A DNA stretch of 64,000 nucleotides. It comes from Blattamonas nauphoetae (lineage: Eukaryota > Preaxostyla > Oxymonadida). The position numbers and the translations under genes are program-made. Of this stretch, positions 53,650 through 64,000 are shown piece by piece; within the stretch, counting starts at the first letter, position 1, and every line of letters starts with the position of its first letter. The stretch is taken from contig JARBJD010000091.1 of NCBI GenBank assembly GCA_033064195.1, forward strand, positions 62,001 to 126,000. The letters run 5' to 3'. The notes under the pieces are model-generated. The model was not told where the DNA came from and searched no databases. It worked only from the letters and a program-made list of their open reading frames with translations.

Positions 53650-55463
53650 TCAAGAGTCAATGTCGTTATCATCGCAATCTGCTATGTCAGGAGACAGGAG
53701 ATGTTCTGGAAGTTGAACAAAATCACCTCGATCATATCTGTTCCTCATCAATTCAAACCAAAGCAATGATGCACGAGACAGTACATGAATGATCACAGAC
53801 CATCGAAGGCATTTCTGCCTTTCTTTCGCAGTGAATCGAGTGACGTGGGTTCGACCTGGCGAAGCAGATCTTTCCACCATCGCGTCGCCTGCCCGTAACC
53901 TCTCCATTTTCTCGTGTTCTCTGGCTAGAAACGTTGAGTTGTGAACAGAAGCAATTCGGAGAGAAAGTGCAGATGTGTTTGAAGCTCTGGTGCGAGCTGA
54001 TTGGGAACGGGTTGGAGGCGGGTGACGAGAAGTTGTTGAAGTTCGAGTTGACACAGGTCGAGACGAAATAACTTTATGAGATGGTTGTTGATTCGACTGT
54101 GCGTTCGACGACGGAGGTTTTGAAGATGTCGGACGAGAAGACTGTCTGTGTGTGATCTGATGGGCGGAGGAGGAGCGAGAAAATGGGGGGATGGTTGGGG
54201 GATGTTGTGGGGAAGGCGACCTTTTCGGTGCCACAAACGAAGCGGGTCGCTGCAACGGAGTCTGCTTCACAGAATCTGATGCAGGTCGAGCAGAATGTGG
54301 ACGAGGTCGAGATGGGTGTGTTTGAGTTTTGGTTGGTGTTTGTTGGGATTTGGCGGGTGTTTGAGAACGATGGGTGGCTGGTGAAGGTGTGCGCGGTGGA
54401 GATGGCACTATACGGTGGATTGTCGAAACACGTGCTGATGATGGTCTGCTACTGGAGCGATCTGTCGGTGGTGGCTGGAGTGTGAGGATGGCGGATGATG
54501 GAAATCGATTTGAAGACAGTTCAAGCTTGTCGGCTTTCGCCTGTTCTCTCAATTGATTCAACTTGAATACTTGTGATATCCGAGCCTTCTCATTCTTCTC
54601 CTTCGTCAGAACCAACTGTTCCATGATCGCACTTGGTCGTTCAGAGCACAATTCTTGTGTTGTTTTTGCTGATAGCCAGATATTGTCTTCCAAAAATTGT
54701 TTTTCGAAGGGCTCTTCAAGTTTTCTTCTTCGTTCCAACTCTTTCCGGCGTGAAGGGGCCGATTGTGACCGCTGAGTCGGTCTATTGGCCAGTTTATCGC
54801 GAATTTCCTGACGAAGGAGTTCAATTTTTCGATCGACCAATGACAAATGTGGGTTTTTCAAATAAGATGGTTGTTTGTGCTCTGGAAATTCTTGGGCCAT
54901 GATAAATGATCTTGAAGGACCAAAGAGCTTTCGAGCTTTTGCTGAGATCGTTGTTTGCTTTTTTCGGTGAGAAGCAGACTGTGAACGTTTCAAAGTTGAA
55001 TAGCTGGAACGAAATTGACTTTTTGACGAAGATAAGAAGTTTGAAGCGTCATCATAGAGCAAATCTTCAACTTCAATTGTCAGTCGAGCAAAGTCCAATG
55101 CAAGTTGATCACCAGAAAGTGTGTACTCTGCACCAGAAAAATGTTGTTCTTTTTCGGTCTGTAATTTGAGGTATCGTTCCTGATCTCGCTGATTCAGAGC
55201 CTCAGACATCGATTCTAATTCTTTGGTTATCTCTACAATGTCGGATATGTTTGCTATAGATAAAAGTTGATGATTCAGTGAGAAAACCGACCTTCTTTCG
55301 AAAACACTCGCTCAGGTTGGTGATATGAGTCGTGAATTGCTCGAAACTGAACTTTATGCGACTTTGGCCGAGGTCTATTGGAAACGAAAGCGGGTGGTTC
55401 AGCTTTTAAGTGAGTGGTGCCGTACATTGTGGGAGGGTGGACGAATGGAACGGCTTCAGTCAT
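53650..55463 (-). CDS. Disordered, coiled-coil-containing basic protein
   Basis: Exon 55292-55463 (MTEAVPFVHPPTMYGT) joins exon 53650-55253 across a 38-nt intron into about 591 residues. The first ~190 residues include a helical, glutamate/leucine-rich segment (IVEITKELESMSEALNQRDQERYLKLQTEKEQH) and a block reading KPSYLKNPHLSLVDRKIELLRQEIRD. Residues ~280-470 are serine/proline/arginine-rich with many RPxSA-type repeats (RSSSRPSSARVS, PRPHSARPAS). The C-terminus is more ordered (CLRWSVIIHVLSRASLLWFEL) and ends acidic. Flagellar microtubule-associated proteins often carry such SA/RP-rich regions; this is analogy, not identification. Confidence 0.75.
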
Positions 55464-55623
55464 CCTATGTCGTTGAAGAAAGGTAGATGGAGGTCAGCAA
55501 AATCGGAAAGCTGAGATCCTCGTTGATAGCACCGTTGTTTCCTGGTTGATTTGAGAGTGCCCTTTATTAATATTCATCAAAAATGAAGAAATCGCTGAAA
55601 CGAAGAAGACAAAAAACACAGAG

Positions 55624-58600
55624 TTAGTGTGAAGCAAGTGCCTGTTTGAACTGATGAGATAAATTTTTCAGGGTGGAGTTGCCCGCAGACGAAAGAAACT
55701 GGAGTGCGGACAGGAGTGTGCTCAGTTGATCGCTGCTCTTGATCTCTTCAAGACCCTTTGGGGAATCGAGAAGCTAAAAAGTGAGAGAAAGAATCATAAA
55801 AGTGATAGAGATCTAGAAAACACATGAAAAGCATACTTTGAAGAGACACGAACAGATCGTTCGATAAAACTTCATTTTCTTGTTTTGTGGAACTTCCGCC
55901 TTTTCCAAAGCAACAAGAAGCCACTTCGTCACCCCAAGGTTGATAGCCTGTGTGATGTCAGCGTTGAGAAGTAGCAGGAGGGCACCAGCCACTTGTTGAA
56001 CAACGTCGGCATTCGTACAATGCGATTTGAGAACATTGGCCAAGTTCCTGAACCCATCCGACTTGACCACCCAGTCTCGAACCTTCTCGTCAACTGCGAG
56101 AGACCAGATGAGACCAGCCACAGCTGAGAGGAGAGCAGGCGATTGTGGGTGGCCTTTCATGTGTTCGCTTCGGATCAAACCGACAACAGCGGCGACGTTG
56201 TGGATGGTGCCAGCAATTGTCAGACAGTGGGCATTCGTGTCGGCGCACGTTTTGAGAATTTGTGCGACAGTGACACTAATCGTTTCGCTGACCCCGCCAT
56301 TCCCGCTGCTCATCAAAAGTCGAAGCAGCTGGTTGACGAAGTGAACTTGGACAAGTTGCTGTTTGGCGACAGGATTGTCCTGGACGAGTTGAGCGAGACA
56401 TTGAACGTAAGCAAGAACAACGACATCTGGAAGGGAGGAGACAACAGCTGATCGAGAGGAAGATGAGATGAGGAGTGAAGGTGTGGAATCGGGTGCTTCA
56501 TGATGCGTCATATTTGGCGTTGGAGGAGCGCTCTGATTTGTAACTGGAGTCGTCGCAGCCGGGACTCGCTGAGGTGTGGAAGCCGTCGGTTGAAGGGAAA
56601 GGAGTGATGGCAGTTGCTGTCCGCTGTCACCCTTCTTTCTTGACATTGTCTGATGGCCAGACTCAACTCCACTCGACACAATGTCCATACAGATGTTCAC
56701 AGCGCCTTCGTCTGTCAGCATCTGTCGATTCGCTTGGACGGAACAGAGTTGCGTGAGCATGCCCCCCGTCAGACACAGCAATTCGATGTTTGTTTTGTTC
56801 TGATCGCGTTTATCCGAGCTTGTATCTTTCTCAGCTCGCGCAGAGTTGAGAGGAGACGTCATGAACGACGCAATGTCCGAAACTGGTGACATCCGAGCAG
56901 TGTCGATGGTGTCTCTTTCTCGACCACGATGTGTGAGTGGTGATGCTCGACGGGCGATGGAGAGGAGGAAGACGATGTAGTCACGAGAGACCGCTTCTTT
57001 CGACTTGTCCTCCTTTTTGTCATCGATTTTTGGGGATTTCTTTTTCTCCCCCTTTCTTTCCTCTTCTTCTTCCTTCTTCCTCTCCTCTTCTTTCTTCTTT
57101 TCGTCCTCTTTCCGCCCAAACGAACGTGGAGATAGCAGTTGTTGGATGTATCCCAACTGGAGCAACGACAACACAGCACTCTCGTTGATCACAACATTCT
57201 CATTCACGCCCATTGTCCGAATGAAGTCGCGAAGATCTTCGTGCTTGAATTGCTCGTTTTCGCGTCGAATATGGATGAGAAATGTGATAAACGAATGGGA
57301 CAATGCACTGAGCTCCGAGATTTTTGGATCTTGTGGAAGTTGTGGGTAGTCATGGCCGTATGCAAGGGCACAGACGCAGATGTCCATAAGGTTGAACCCC
57401 ATCTCCTCTATTGTGAAAATAATAGAAGAAAATACGTATGTGAGAGATACAAACCTTGATCGAGTGCGTATTGAAGATAGACCGCAAGCCGATCACCCCA
57501 AATTCGTCTTCGTTCTTCTTCATCCATATGGATACAGAATTCCTCTGTCTCCCCCAGTTGACTTTGATTAATTCCATGAATCCATTTCGACTCAACGAAT
57601 GCTCGCCCACGTATCCCTCCAATATTCTCTTGAAGATGTTGCAGTCCTGTTCGAACATTTGAGATCGATTGAATGGAATCTGTAGAAAAAGCAGCGTGAG
57701 CTGCTTCTTTTTCTGCTTCAATAGCCTTTTCTTCTGGAGTTGGCTGTTGGGTTTTGGTGATTGGGATTGGTGTTGTCACAATAACTGGCAATTCATCGAG
57801 TGGTGACGTCGATGAATCAAACGGGATGAGACGAGTAGGGAAAAAGCCAGAGCGACTTGCAACAGCTCGAGCAAATGGTAGAAAGGGCGTAAGCTCGTGT
57901 GAGAGTCTATGGAAAAAGAGAACAGTCGAATGAGAAGATTTTGATGAAAATGACAAGACGAACAATTTGAGGATATGCTTGACTTCCTGAAAGACACTCG
58001 GTCGTTGCTCTCGTGCAGCACTAAACCAAAAATAACCAGTTGGTCTCAATGGGAGCCAGTCCAATCGGCATTGAACGAAGAAATCATCCCACAAGTATCC
58101 GCGTTGTTTTGCTGGACTGACTCTATCCATAACGCTCTCACTCTTGCGTAGAAGAGGTTCCGTTTGTACGAGTGGTGAGATCGAGGGGGCAGTTGTGATA
58201 ATCGGGTTGGTTGGGTAAGAGACGTCTGACAAGCCGTACGTGATGATGGCTATATCTTGGAGGAGATTCCCATACGGTGGGAGAAAACTCCGTCGACCGT
58301 AAATCAGACTAATATCTCGTCGTTGTGTTGTGAGATGGGCCTGAAGAGATTGAAAAAGAAGAATGTCGACCTCCCAGATTGTCCAGGCTGCAGGGTCAGA
58401 TGTAACATTTAATTTTTTTCGGTAATCATGAGTAAAGGCAAGAACAGAAGGAGTTCCCATTTTTTCTGCAATAGAAGAGAGATATGATTCAACCGTGAAT
58501 CGGAGTTGAGATGAAAGTGGAGCTTGTGTACAAAGTTGACATGGGTGGACCCAAATCTCCATCATCGCGCCATCGGTGGAATTAGTCGTTGGAAGTTTTT

Positions 58601-59561
58601 CTTTTCCATCACCGTACGACGGTAAGTCCTGATGAAGGACGAGACCTGTCCAACCATCTCCGCCTGACCATGTGGTTCGTGGGAGAGTGAGACGGGCAGG
58701 TTTGGAATTATCGTTGACGACAAGGACAGGAACAGTGGAGGGAGCATTCTTACTTGTTTCAACTGATGGAGGGAGCGATCTGAGTGTGATTTGCTTGGAA
58801 TGAGAAGGATCGACAAGTCCAAGGGCGATTCCATACGGTAAAATCTAAAGAAATCATTGAAATAAAGGGATAGACATTTGAATTACCAGGGCAAGTCGCG
58901 AGGAACTGTGGTCGAAATGTTTTTTCCAGTACGAAGCTGTACCCCCCAAGGACAAATTGATACATTCTAAAAATGGAAATTTGCTCGAAAATGAATGGGA
59001 ATACTTTGAATTTTCACTCTGGAGCGAGACACTGGGGATGGTCTTTCGGTTTGGGAGCTTTAGAGATTTCGTACGTTGATCAAAAGGAAGTGAGCGTTTA
59101 AGACGGATCATTGTGTCGGTTTTCCATCGAATAGCAAGTTCAGCAACAACTTTTTCTCGTGAATATGATGTGAAGAATATTGATGGTTGGGAGACAAGTT
59201 TAACTTTGAAGAGGTTGACATCGAGTGAATCGATTACGCATCCCCGAATTTGCTCGTAAGTGATCTATAAACAGGACATTGCATCGAATGAAAATCATTG
59301 AACACCAGAAAATCAAACCTTTGTGAGTGACGGAGTGAGAGATGGTGTGACGAGTGAAAAAAGAGTTTTCGAGAGGCATATGTAGAGTTCAACATTGTTA
59401 TGAATTGCAAGAGTGACCATAAGCGGCTCTTCCCCGATAAATTGCCCCAAGCTATCGGGGAGGCTCATTTGGGCAAGTTGAAAAATGGTCCATGGTTTGA
59501 TCTCATCATCAATTCGCTTGATGGACTCTCTGATTCTTTTTTCATCATCGAATTCGTCCAA
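55624..59561 (-). CDS. Large ARM-repeat protein with PH-like start, unknown function
   Basis: Starts MDEFDDEKRIRESIKRIDDEIK at 59561 and ends QALASH at 55624, using several short introns; at 57403-57407 the join links YALDQ to EMGFNLMDICVCALAYG, and near 55770-55840 it links CSCLFK to LLDSPKGLEEIK. The N-terminal third is mixed, with beta-rich segments (LMVTLAIHNNVELYICL, INLSLGGTASYW). A long helical region follows, then a charged lysine/glutamate run (about 57060-57130) and clear ARM-type repeats (IHNVAAVVGLIRSEHMKG, VVQQVAGALLLLLNADITQAINLGVTKWLL). Length is about 1200 residues. I considered DNAJC13/RME-8, but no J domain or GYF-like motif is seen. Function unknown; trafficking or scaffold roles fit the fold. 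Confidence 0.7.
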
Positions 59562-59625
59562 GCAGGCGTTTGTAGATGTTTTGTCTCATTCTGATCTCCA
59601 CTTTCATCAAAAACAGCCACACTTT

Positions 59626-60582
59626 ATGACTTTCTCGTCTGATGATTGTTTACAGTTTGATGAGTTCTGCAATCAATTTCTGTCACTTGTCACACACGCT
59701 ATGTTCTCACCGACACTTTCTCATTCACAAACTCTCATAGCCACCCAAATTATTTCTACAATTCCAAAGTTTCCAAAAGAAAGAATTCTCACTGACCTTT
59801 GCCCTTCGCCGTCAATGGACAGCGCAGATCTCTTTCTCACGTTTGAAACCTTGTTCAAACTTAATAATGAAGAAGTTACGGATGCTGTTGTGTGTGTACT
59901 TGCTTCACTTCTAAGTCATGCATCATGCAAGGGAACACTCAACGTTCTTGAGTTTAACATACTTACTTCGTTTCTTACATCTCCAAGAGTGCAAAATTGG
60001 ACTATTGAAGACACAACTTTTCATTTGACGGTCTTACAAACAATTGCTGACACACTTTGGCTTGGATGCTGTTCACGCTTTCTGCGGCAACCAGTCCCCA
60101 CAGGAGAACGACGAAAACCTCTCCACTCCAAACTTATGAAGGAAGTACTCATTCCAGGACAGGCTTATCTTCGTCGAATCATGATTGAACATACAAAGTT
60201 GGATTCCATTCCTCTCCGACGAGCTGTAACCTCTTTGAACCGTGATCTGATAGAAATGGCAGGATACAATGAAGATGTCTTTAATTATCTCAATGAACTA
60301 CCGTTTTCCCTCCCATTCACTGCTGCTCTGACATCATTCTCTGACAACCAAGCGTTTTCTTTCAGATTACGAACACTTGTCAAAACACAAGTCAGATGGA
60401 AACTATCAGGACGGGTAACATGTAAACGGGGAATTGAGGTTGTCCAGAAACTTGTAGAAGAAGGGTTAGATTCGTATTTATTCGCGAAATTATGTGCCAC
60501 AAGTGTTAGCCGTGCAGACCAACTCACCAAAAAATGTATTAGAAAGTTGTGTTGTTTGTTTGAGACGAATGGACGATTGTGA
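59626..60582 (+). CDS. ARM-like helical protein, lineage-specific type
   Basis: From ATG 59626 (MTFSSDDCLQFDEFCNQFLSL) the frame gives 318 residues of alpha-helical, leucine-rich sequence. An upstream in-frame ATG at 59485 would run into the first exon of the opposite gene, so the later start is preferred; it leaves 64 bases between the two starts. Phrases such as LFKLNNEEVTDAVVCVLASLLSHAS, LQTIADTLWLGCCSRFL and GQAYLRRIMIEHTKL repeat the order of helices in the 37853-38872 gene. The frame ends FETNGRL; a 33-nt GT-AG intron beginning just before this stop would extend the product by about 32 residues to a TGA at 60709-60711. Function unknown. Confidence 0.7.
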   Translation: MTFSSDDCLQFDEFCNQFLSLVTHAMFSPTLSHSQTLIATQIISTIPKFPKERILTDLCPSPSMDSADLFLTFETLFKLNNEEVTDAVVCVLASLLSHASCKGTLNVLEFNILTSFLTSPRVQNWTIEDTTFHLTVLQTIADTLWLGCCSRFLRQPVPTGERRKPLHSKLMKEVLIPGQAYLRRIMIEHTKLDSIPLRRAVTSLNRDLIEMAGYNEDVFNYLNELPFSLPFTAALTSFSDNQAFSFRLRTLVKTQVRWKLSGRVTCKRGIEVVQKLVEEGLDSYLFAKLCATSVSRADQLTKKCIRKLCCLFETNGRL

Positions 60583-60908
60583 TTTTTTCCTTGACACTCA
60601 CATATCTCCAGACACTCGATGTTCTCCGAAGACTCAAACATTGAATCCGAGGATCGAACATCTATCTCCATCATCTTGACTGCTTCTCTCCTCTTTTTTC
60701 CATGCAGTTGATTCACAAACTGAGCTTCTCACAAATGGGTGTGTCTTTTGACACACACCGTATCTCATCCGGAATCTCCTATTATTTTGATTACCGAAAC
60801 TTGATTTATTTATTTGACGAGAAGACAAGTTTGGAGAGGGGATATTTTGCTCAATCTCGCGATTTGGAAGACAGAGACAACTTCATTTTTTGAAACAGGG
60901 TCGATCAA
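60583..60908. other. Gap before OLA1; may hold a short 3' exon
   Basis: If the 33-nt intron at the end of the preceding gene is used, bases up to 60711 are coding; otherwise this is 3' untranslated sequence plus the OLA1 promoter. No other feature seen. Confidence 0.4.
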
Positions 60909-62303
60909 ATGAGTCGAAAAGAAAAGAACCCAGCACCACCCAAAAAGGCCCAATTTGGACGAGTTAGCAATAACCTTCAAATGGGTATCGTTGGCCTTGC
61001 AAATGTTGGAAAGTCAACCTTCTTTAATGCATTAACGAAGAGTGAAGTTCCTGCAGAAAATTATCCTTTCTGCACGATTGGTCTCGCCCTCTCTCACATA
61101 TTTACTGCATGATTCTACATGCAATCTTCACAGATCCAACAACTGCACGAGCACAAGTCCCCGATGCTCGCTGGGAGTACCTGTGTGAGGTCTACAAACC
61201 ACAAAGATCAATCCCAGCGTTTCTATCTGTCACTGATATTGCCGGTCTCATAAAGGGTGCGTCTGAGGGTCTTGGCCTCGGAAACAACTTTTTGAGTCAT
61301 ATTCAAGCTGTAGACGGCATCTTTCATATGATTCGAATCTTCCAAGATGAAGACATCACTCACGTTGAAGGCAGTGTCGATCCTTCTCGAGATTTGGATA
61401 TTGTCTCAAACGAGCTTCGGTTGAAGGCATACTTGATTACTTTTGTACATTTTCTCAGGATATCGAAATTCTCGCGAAGAAAGTTGATGGACTTGTCAGA
61501 ATCAATGCACGAACGAATGACAAAACCAAGAAATTCGAGCTGGTATATCTCCCATACGCGCTCTCTTCTTCTTTAGGATACTGTAAATAAGTGCATTCAC
61601 ATGCTTCAAGAAGAAGGAAAAGATCTTCGATTTGGTGATTGGGATGCACACGAAATTGACTTAATAAACACATGGTCATTGCTAACCACAAAACCTGTCG
61701 TGTTCCTGATTAATATGAACCGCGACGCTTTCATTCAGAAGAAGGGAGGGAAGCATTTGTTGGCTGTCAAGAACTGGGTCGATCAGCACTGCCCTGGTGA
61801 AATGATTATCCCCCTCTCTGCCCAGTTGGAAAGAGAGGTTTGTTTTTCATTCATTTTCAATGTCCATCTTGCATGTAGCTCATTGACATGCCACCTGAAG
61901 AGTCAGCCGCTTTCCTGAAAGAACATTCACTTGGAAAGACATTGGATAAGATTATCCTTGCAGGATATTCAGCTCTTCATCTTATCCACTTCTTTACAGC
62001 TGGTGCTGACGAAGTTAAATGCTGGACTGTTCGCGCAGGCTCAAAGGCACCAAAAGCCGCTGGAGTGATCCATACTGACTTCGAAAAAGGCTTTATTGCC
62101 GCAGAGGTGATGATGTACAATGATTTCAAGGAACACGGGTCATCAGAAGCGACTGTCAAGGCTGCAGGAAGATACCTGACAAAAGGAAAGGACTATGAAG
62201 TTCAAGATGGTGACATCTGTCTATTTGTTTGTATTTGTTACTTGGTCATTTTTGGGACACCGTTTGCATTTAGAGGTTCAATGTTTCCAGGGGCAAGAAG
62301 TAA
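60909..62303 (+). CDS. OLA1: OLA1/YchF-type Obg-like ATPase, six exons
   Basis: Exons 60909-61080, 61134-61426, 61459-61542, 61577-61837, 61879-62226 and 62274-62303 join exactly into 395 residues, the size of human OLA1 (396). The P-loop is [15 protein letters not shown], followed by [22 protein letters not shown] (G3 region) and [10 protein letters not shown] where most GTPases carry NKxD; this change is the hallmark of the ATP-preferring OLA1/YchF branch. The TGS domain is intact ([16 protein letters not shown], then [20 protein letters not shown]) and ends [19 protein letters not shown]1 binds ribosomes and affects translation and stress responses. The second intron (61427-61458, 32 nt) starts with GC instead of GT. 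Confidence 0.95.
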
Positions 62304-62494
62304 CTTGTCTACATCACAATCACATGCTCTTGCCCTTCTCATGCTGAAGAGACAAATTGAATGATTTTTTAGAAGTTGGAAGTTCAATAGTGTGGTGAAT
62401 AACACAGAGATAATCGAGTATGTAAAATATGGAAAATCGCTTAATTCGGCGACTTCGAAACCTGCCTCGCCACGAATCACTTTCAACAGCAAGC

Positions 62495-63419
62495 ATGTCA
62501 GACGAACGCGCCGATACCATCTACCTCGCCAAGCTCCAGGAACAAGCCGAACGTTATGAGGGTATGCATTACTTTCACTTGAACATCATTCTCCCAATCA
62601 TACTTCATTTTCTGTCTCAAACTTTGTCCGTCAGAAATGGCCGATAGCATGAAGAAAGTTGCTAAAATGAACACTGAATTCTCATCTGAGGAGCGCAACC
62701 TCTTCTCCGTTGCTTACAAAAACGTTATTGGAACCCGCCGTGCCGCATGGAGAATCATCTCAGCTGTTGAACAGAAAGAGGAATCTCGTGGTGAAACCGC
62801 CAAAGTCGAGAAGATCCGCGCCTACCGCCAAAAGATTGAGGAGGAATTGACCAAGATCTGCAACGAAATTTTCGATCTCATCGACAACAACCTCATTCCC
62901 CACGCCCCAACTGGAGAATCCAAGGTCTTCTTCCACAAGATGTTTGACCTTATATTTCTCTCGTACTTATTCATTTTTATTTTTCTTTCATTTTTTTATT
63001 ATCCCTCATTTCTGTCTCATCACCCTTTTCGTCTTTCTTCACATTAATTCTCTCGTTCATTCAGGAAGGGTGACTACTGCCGTTACATGGCTGAATACAC
63101 CACCGATGACAAACGCAAGGAAGCCGGTGACAAATCCCTCTCAGCTTACACCGCCGCCTCTGAGATCGCCAACGCAGATCTCCCACCAACAAACCCGATC
63201 CGCCTTGGTCTTGCCCTGAACTTCTCCGTGTTCCACTACGAAATCCTCAACAACCCCGAGCAGGCATGCACAATGGCCAAACAAGCCTTCGATGATGCCA
63301 TTGCCGAGCTCGACAACCTCTCCGAAGACTCCTACAAGGACACCACTCTCATCATGCAGCTCATTCGAGATAACCTCACCCTGTGGACCTCTGACGCCGG
63401 TGATGAAGGTGACAACTAA
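62495..63419 (+). CDS. 14-3-3 protein, three exons
   Basis: Exons 62495-62561, 62635-62941 and 63065-63419 join exactly into 242 residues with introns of 73 and 123 nt. The 14-3-3 signature [30 protein letters not shown] is present, with the phosphate-binding lysine, arginines (SRGET upstream region and [11 protein letters not shown]) and tyrosine all kept, and the second signature [14 protein letters not shown] near the end. Codons here end in C or G far more than in the neighbours, which suggests high expression. 14-3-3 dimers bind phosphoserine/threonine clients and regulate kinases and trafficking. The upstream ATG at 62429 is in frame but gives an untypical leader, so 62495 is preferred. 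Confidence 0.96.
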
Positions 63420-63635
63420 TCATCCGTTTTGAACACCAACAGAACCATTTTACTTTCAATACTTATTTCTCTTTTCTTTGCTCTTGTGGGAGTTGGTACA
63501 GTACTCCTGCGTATCTACATGTGGTAACACCTTGCTTTCTTTTGGCATTGTCTTTTGAATTGGATAATTGTTATGAATATACGGAATTATACATAGTGGA
63601 CCATCTTTTTTCTGTTCATTCAACATAGAGTTTTG

Positions 63636-64000
63636 ATGGGTGTATCAAACTCGAAGAAATTGAATTTGCTTGTAATTGGTCTTGACAATGCAGGAAAGTC
63701 AACAATTATTCAGCGAATGAAATCAAAAAGTGTTTGAATCGCATTCACCTTCATCACGAAATCTTGACGAATATTTGTTCAGAACACATACGAAATTCCC
63801 CCTACTCCTGGTATGAACTCTTCATACAAAATATATTCTCTTTTTCTGCCAATTTACCCCGTATTGATGATGAATGGAACCGCATCGTCAGGGTTTCAGA
63901 TAGAGAAATTCAAGACTGGAAAACTGAAACTAACTGTTTTTGACATGTCTGGGGATGAACGATATCGAAGTTTATGGGAGTTCTATTTTAAAGAAACAGA
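63636..64000 (+). CDS. ARL6: ARL6/BBS3-type Arf-like small GTPase, N-terminal half (cut by window edge)
   Basis: Exons 63636-63731, 63783-63810 and 63892 to the window end join in phase across introns of 51 and 81 nt. The product starts [25 protein letters not shown], with a glycine at position 2 (possible myristoylation site) and the P-loop GLDNAGKST, then [14 protein letters not shown] (switch 1) and [22 protein letters not shown] (switch 2). The FDMSG wording in place of WDxGGQ, followed by RYRxLWExYxKE, is specific for ARL6, the GTPase that recruits the BBSome to flagellar membranes. Where human ARL6 has a glutamine (GQGRYR), this protein has aspartate (GDERYR), so hydrolysis or GAP response may differ. 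The rest lies beyond base 64000. Confidence 0.85.

Noticed and set aside
57005-57349. Serine/phenylalanine-rich plus-strand frames
   Set aside because: They are antisense shadows of the lysine/glutamate run in the minus-strand ARM protein.
55624-59561. DNAJC13/RME-8 identification
   Set aside because: The ARM-rich C-terminus and PH-like start are suggestive, but there is no J domain (HPD motif) and no GYF-like segment.
62429-62494. Earlier ATG for 14-3-3
   Set aside because: The added 22 residues are arginine-rich and not part of the family, and the later ATG gives the normal 14-3-3 start.
1-64000. Search for tRNA, rRNA, transposons, LTR or virus-like elements
   Set aside because: I saw no cloverleaf, rRNA segment, terminal repeats, integrase, reverse transcriptase, transposase or capsid-like sequence; a computed scan (tRNA and repeat finders) would be needed to exclude short ones.

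Overview
This is a compact nuclear window from a unicellular eukaryote. It carries eukaryote-only genes (histone H3, 14-3-3, importin-alpha, Elongator subunit 1, MRE11, CDC50, OLA1, NDR kinase, MRG15, ARL6) at about one gene per 1.6 kb, and most intron-bearing genes use very short spliceosomal introns. In the models I could close exactly, introns run from 29 nt upward with many at 29-38 nt, and TAA, TAG and TGA all act as stops. Genes for flagellum-associated families (ARL6/BBS3 and a TOG-domain protein of TOGARAM type) suggest a flagellate. Several large proteins of an ARM/HEAT-like type that I can match only to repetitive protist families, plus a SPRY-like domain protein, make an oxymonad-type metamonad close to Blattamonas my best guess. 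That placement is inference; the sequence alone does not prove it.

Layout. 1-120: start of ribosomal protein eL28 (minus). 0.5-3.4 kb: large ARM-like protein (minus). 4.0-6.2 kb: seven-exon divergent importin-alpha. 6.4-7.2 kb: multi-pass membrane protein. 7.5-10.2 kb: degenerate kinase (minus). 10.3-13.0 kb: ARM protein and two unknowns. 13.2-14.2 kb: SPRY-like protein (minus). 14.4-14.9 kb: small secreted protein. 16.2-18.5 kb: membrane-anchored S41 protease. 18.7-19.8 kb: 1-phosphofructokinase-like PfkB kinase. 20.1-20.5 kb: histone H3 (minus). 21.5-22.0 kb: secreted PPYG-repeat protein (minus). 22.3-23.3 kb: MRG15-like chromatin reader. 23.6-25.9 kb: TOG protein (minus). 26.2-29.2 kb: MRE11 (minus). 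29.5-32.3 kb: disordered protein (minus). 32.4-33.6 kb: CDC50. 33.7-34.5 kb: two-RRM protein (minus). 34.7-37.1 kb: RS-rich protein. 37.3-38.9 kb: small unknown and an ARM-like protein. 39.1-42.9 kb: NDR kinase. 43.2-48.8 kb: ELP1. 48.9-51.2 kb: TPR-SET protein. 51.5-53.2 kb: multi-RRM protein. 53.3-55.5 kb: SERF and a disordered protein (minus). 55.6-60.6 kb: divergent pair of ARM-like proteins. 60.9-64.0 kb: OLA1, 14-3-3 and the start of ARL6.

Genes are packed on both strands with no operon logic; neighbours are mostly functionally unrelated housekeeping genes. Long, low-complexity genes (ELP1, the RS protein, the 935-residue disordered protein) are intronless or nearly so, whereas conserved small genes are cut by many tiny introns. 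I saw no convincing tRNA, rRNA, CRISPR, transposon or virus-derived sequence. In two places (MRG15-like gene and degenerate kinase) conserved blocks lie in different frames next to short homopolymers, which suggests either small indels in the assembly or gene decay.
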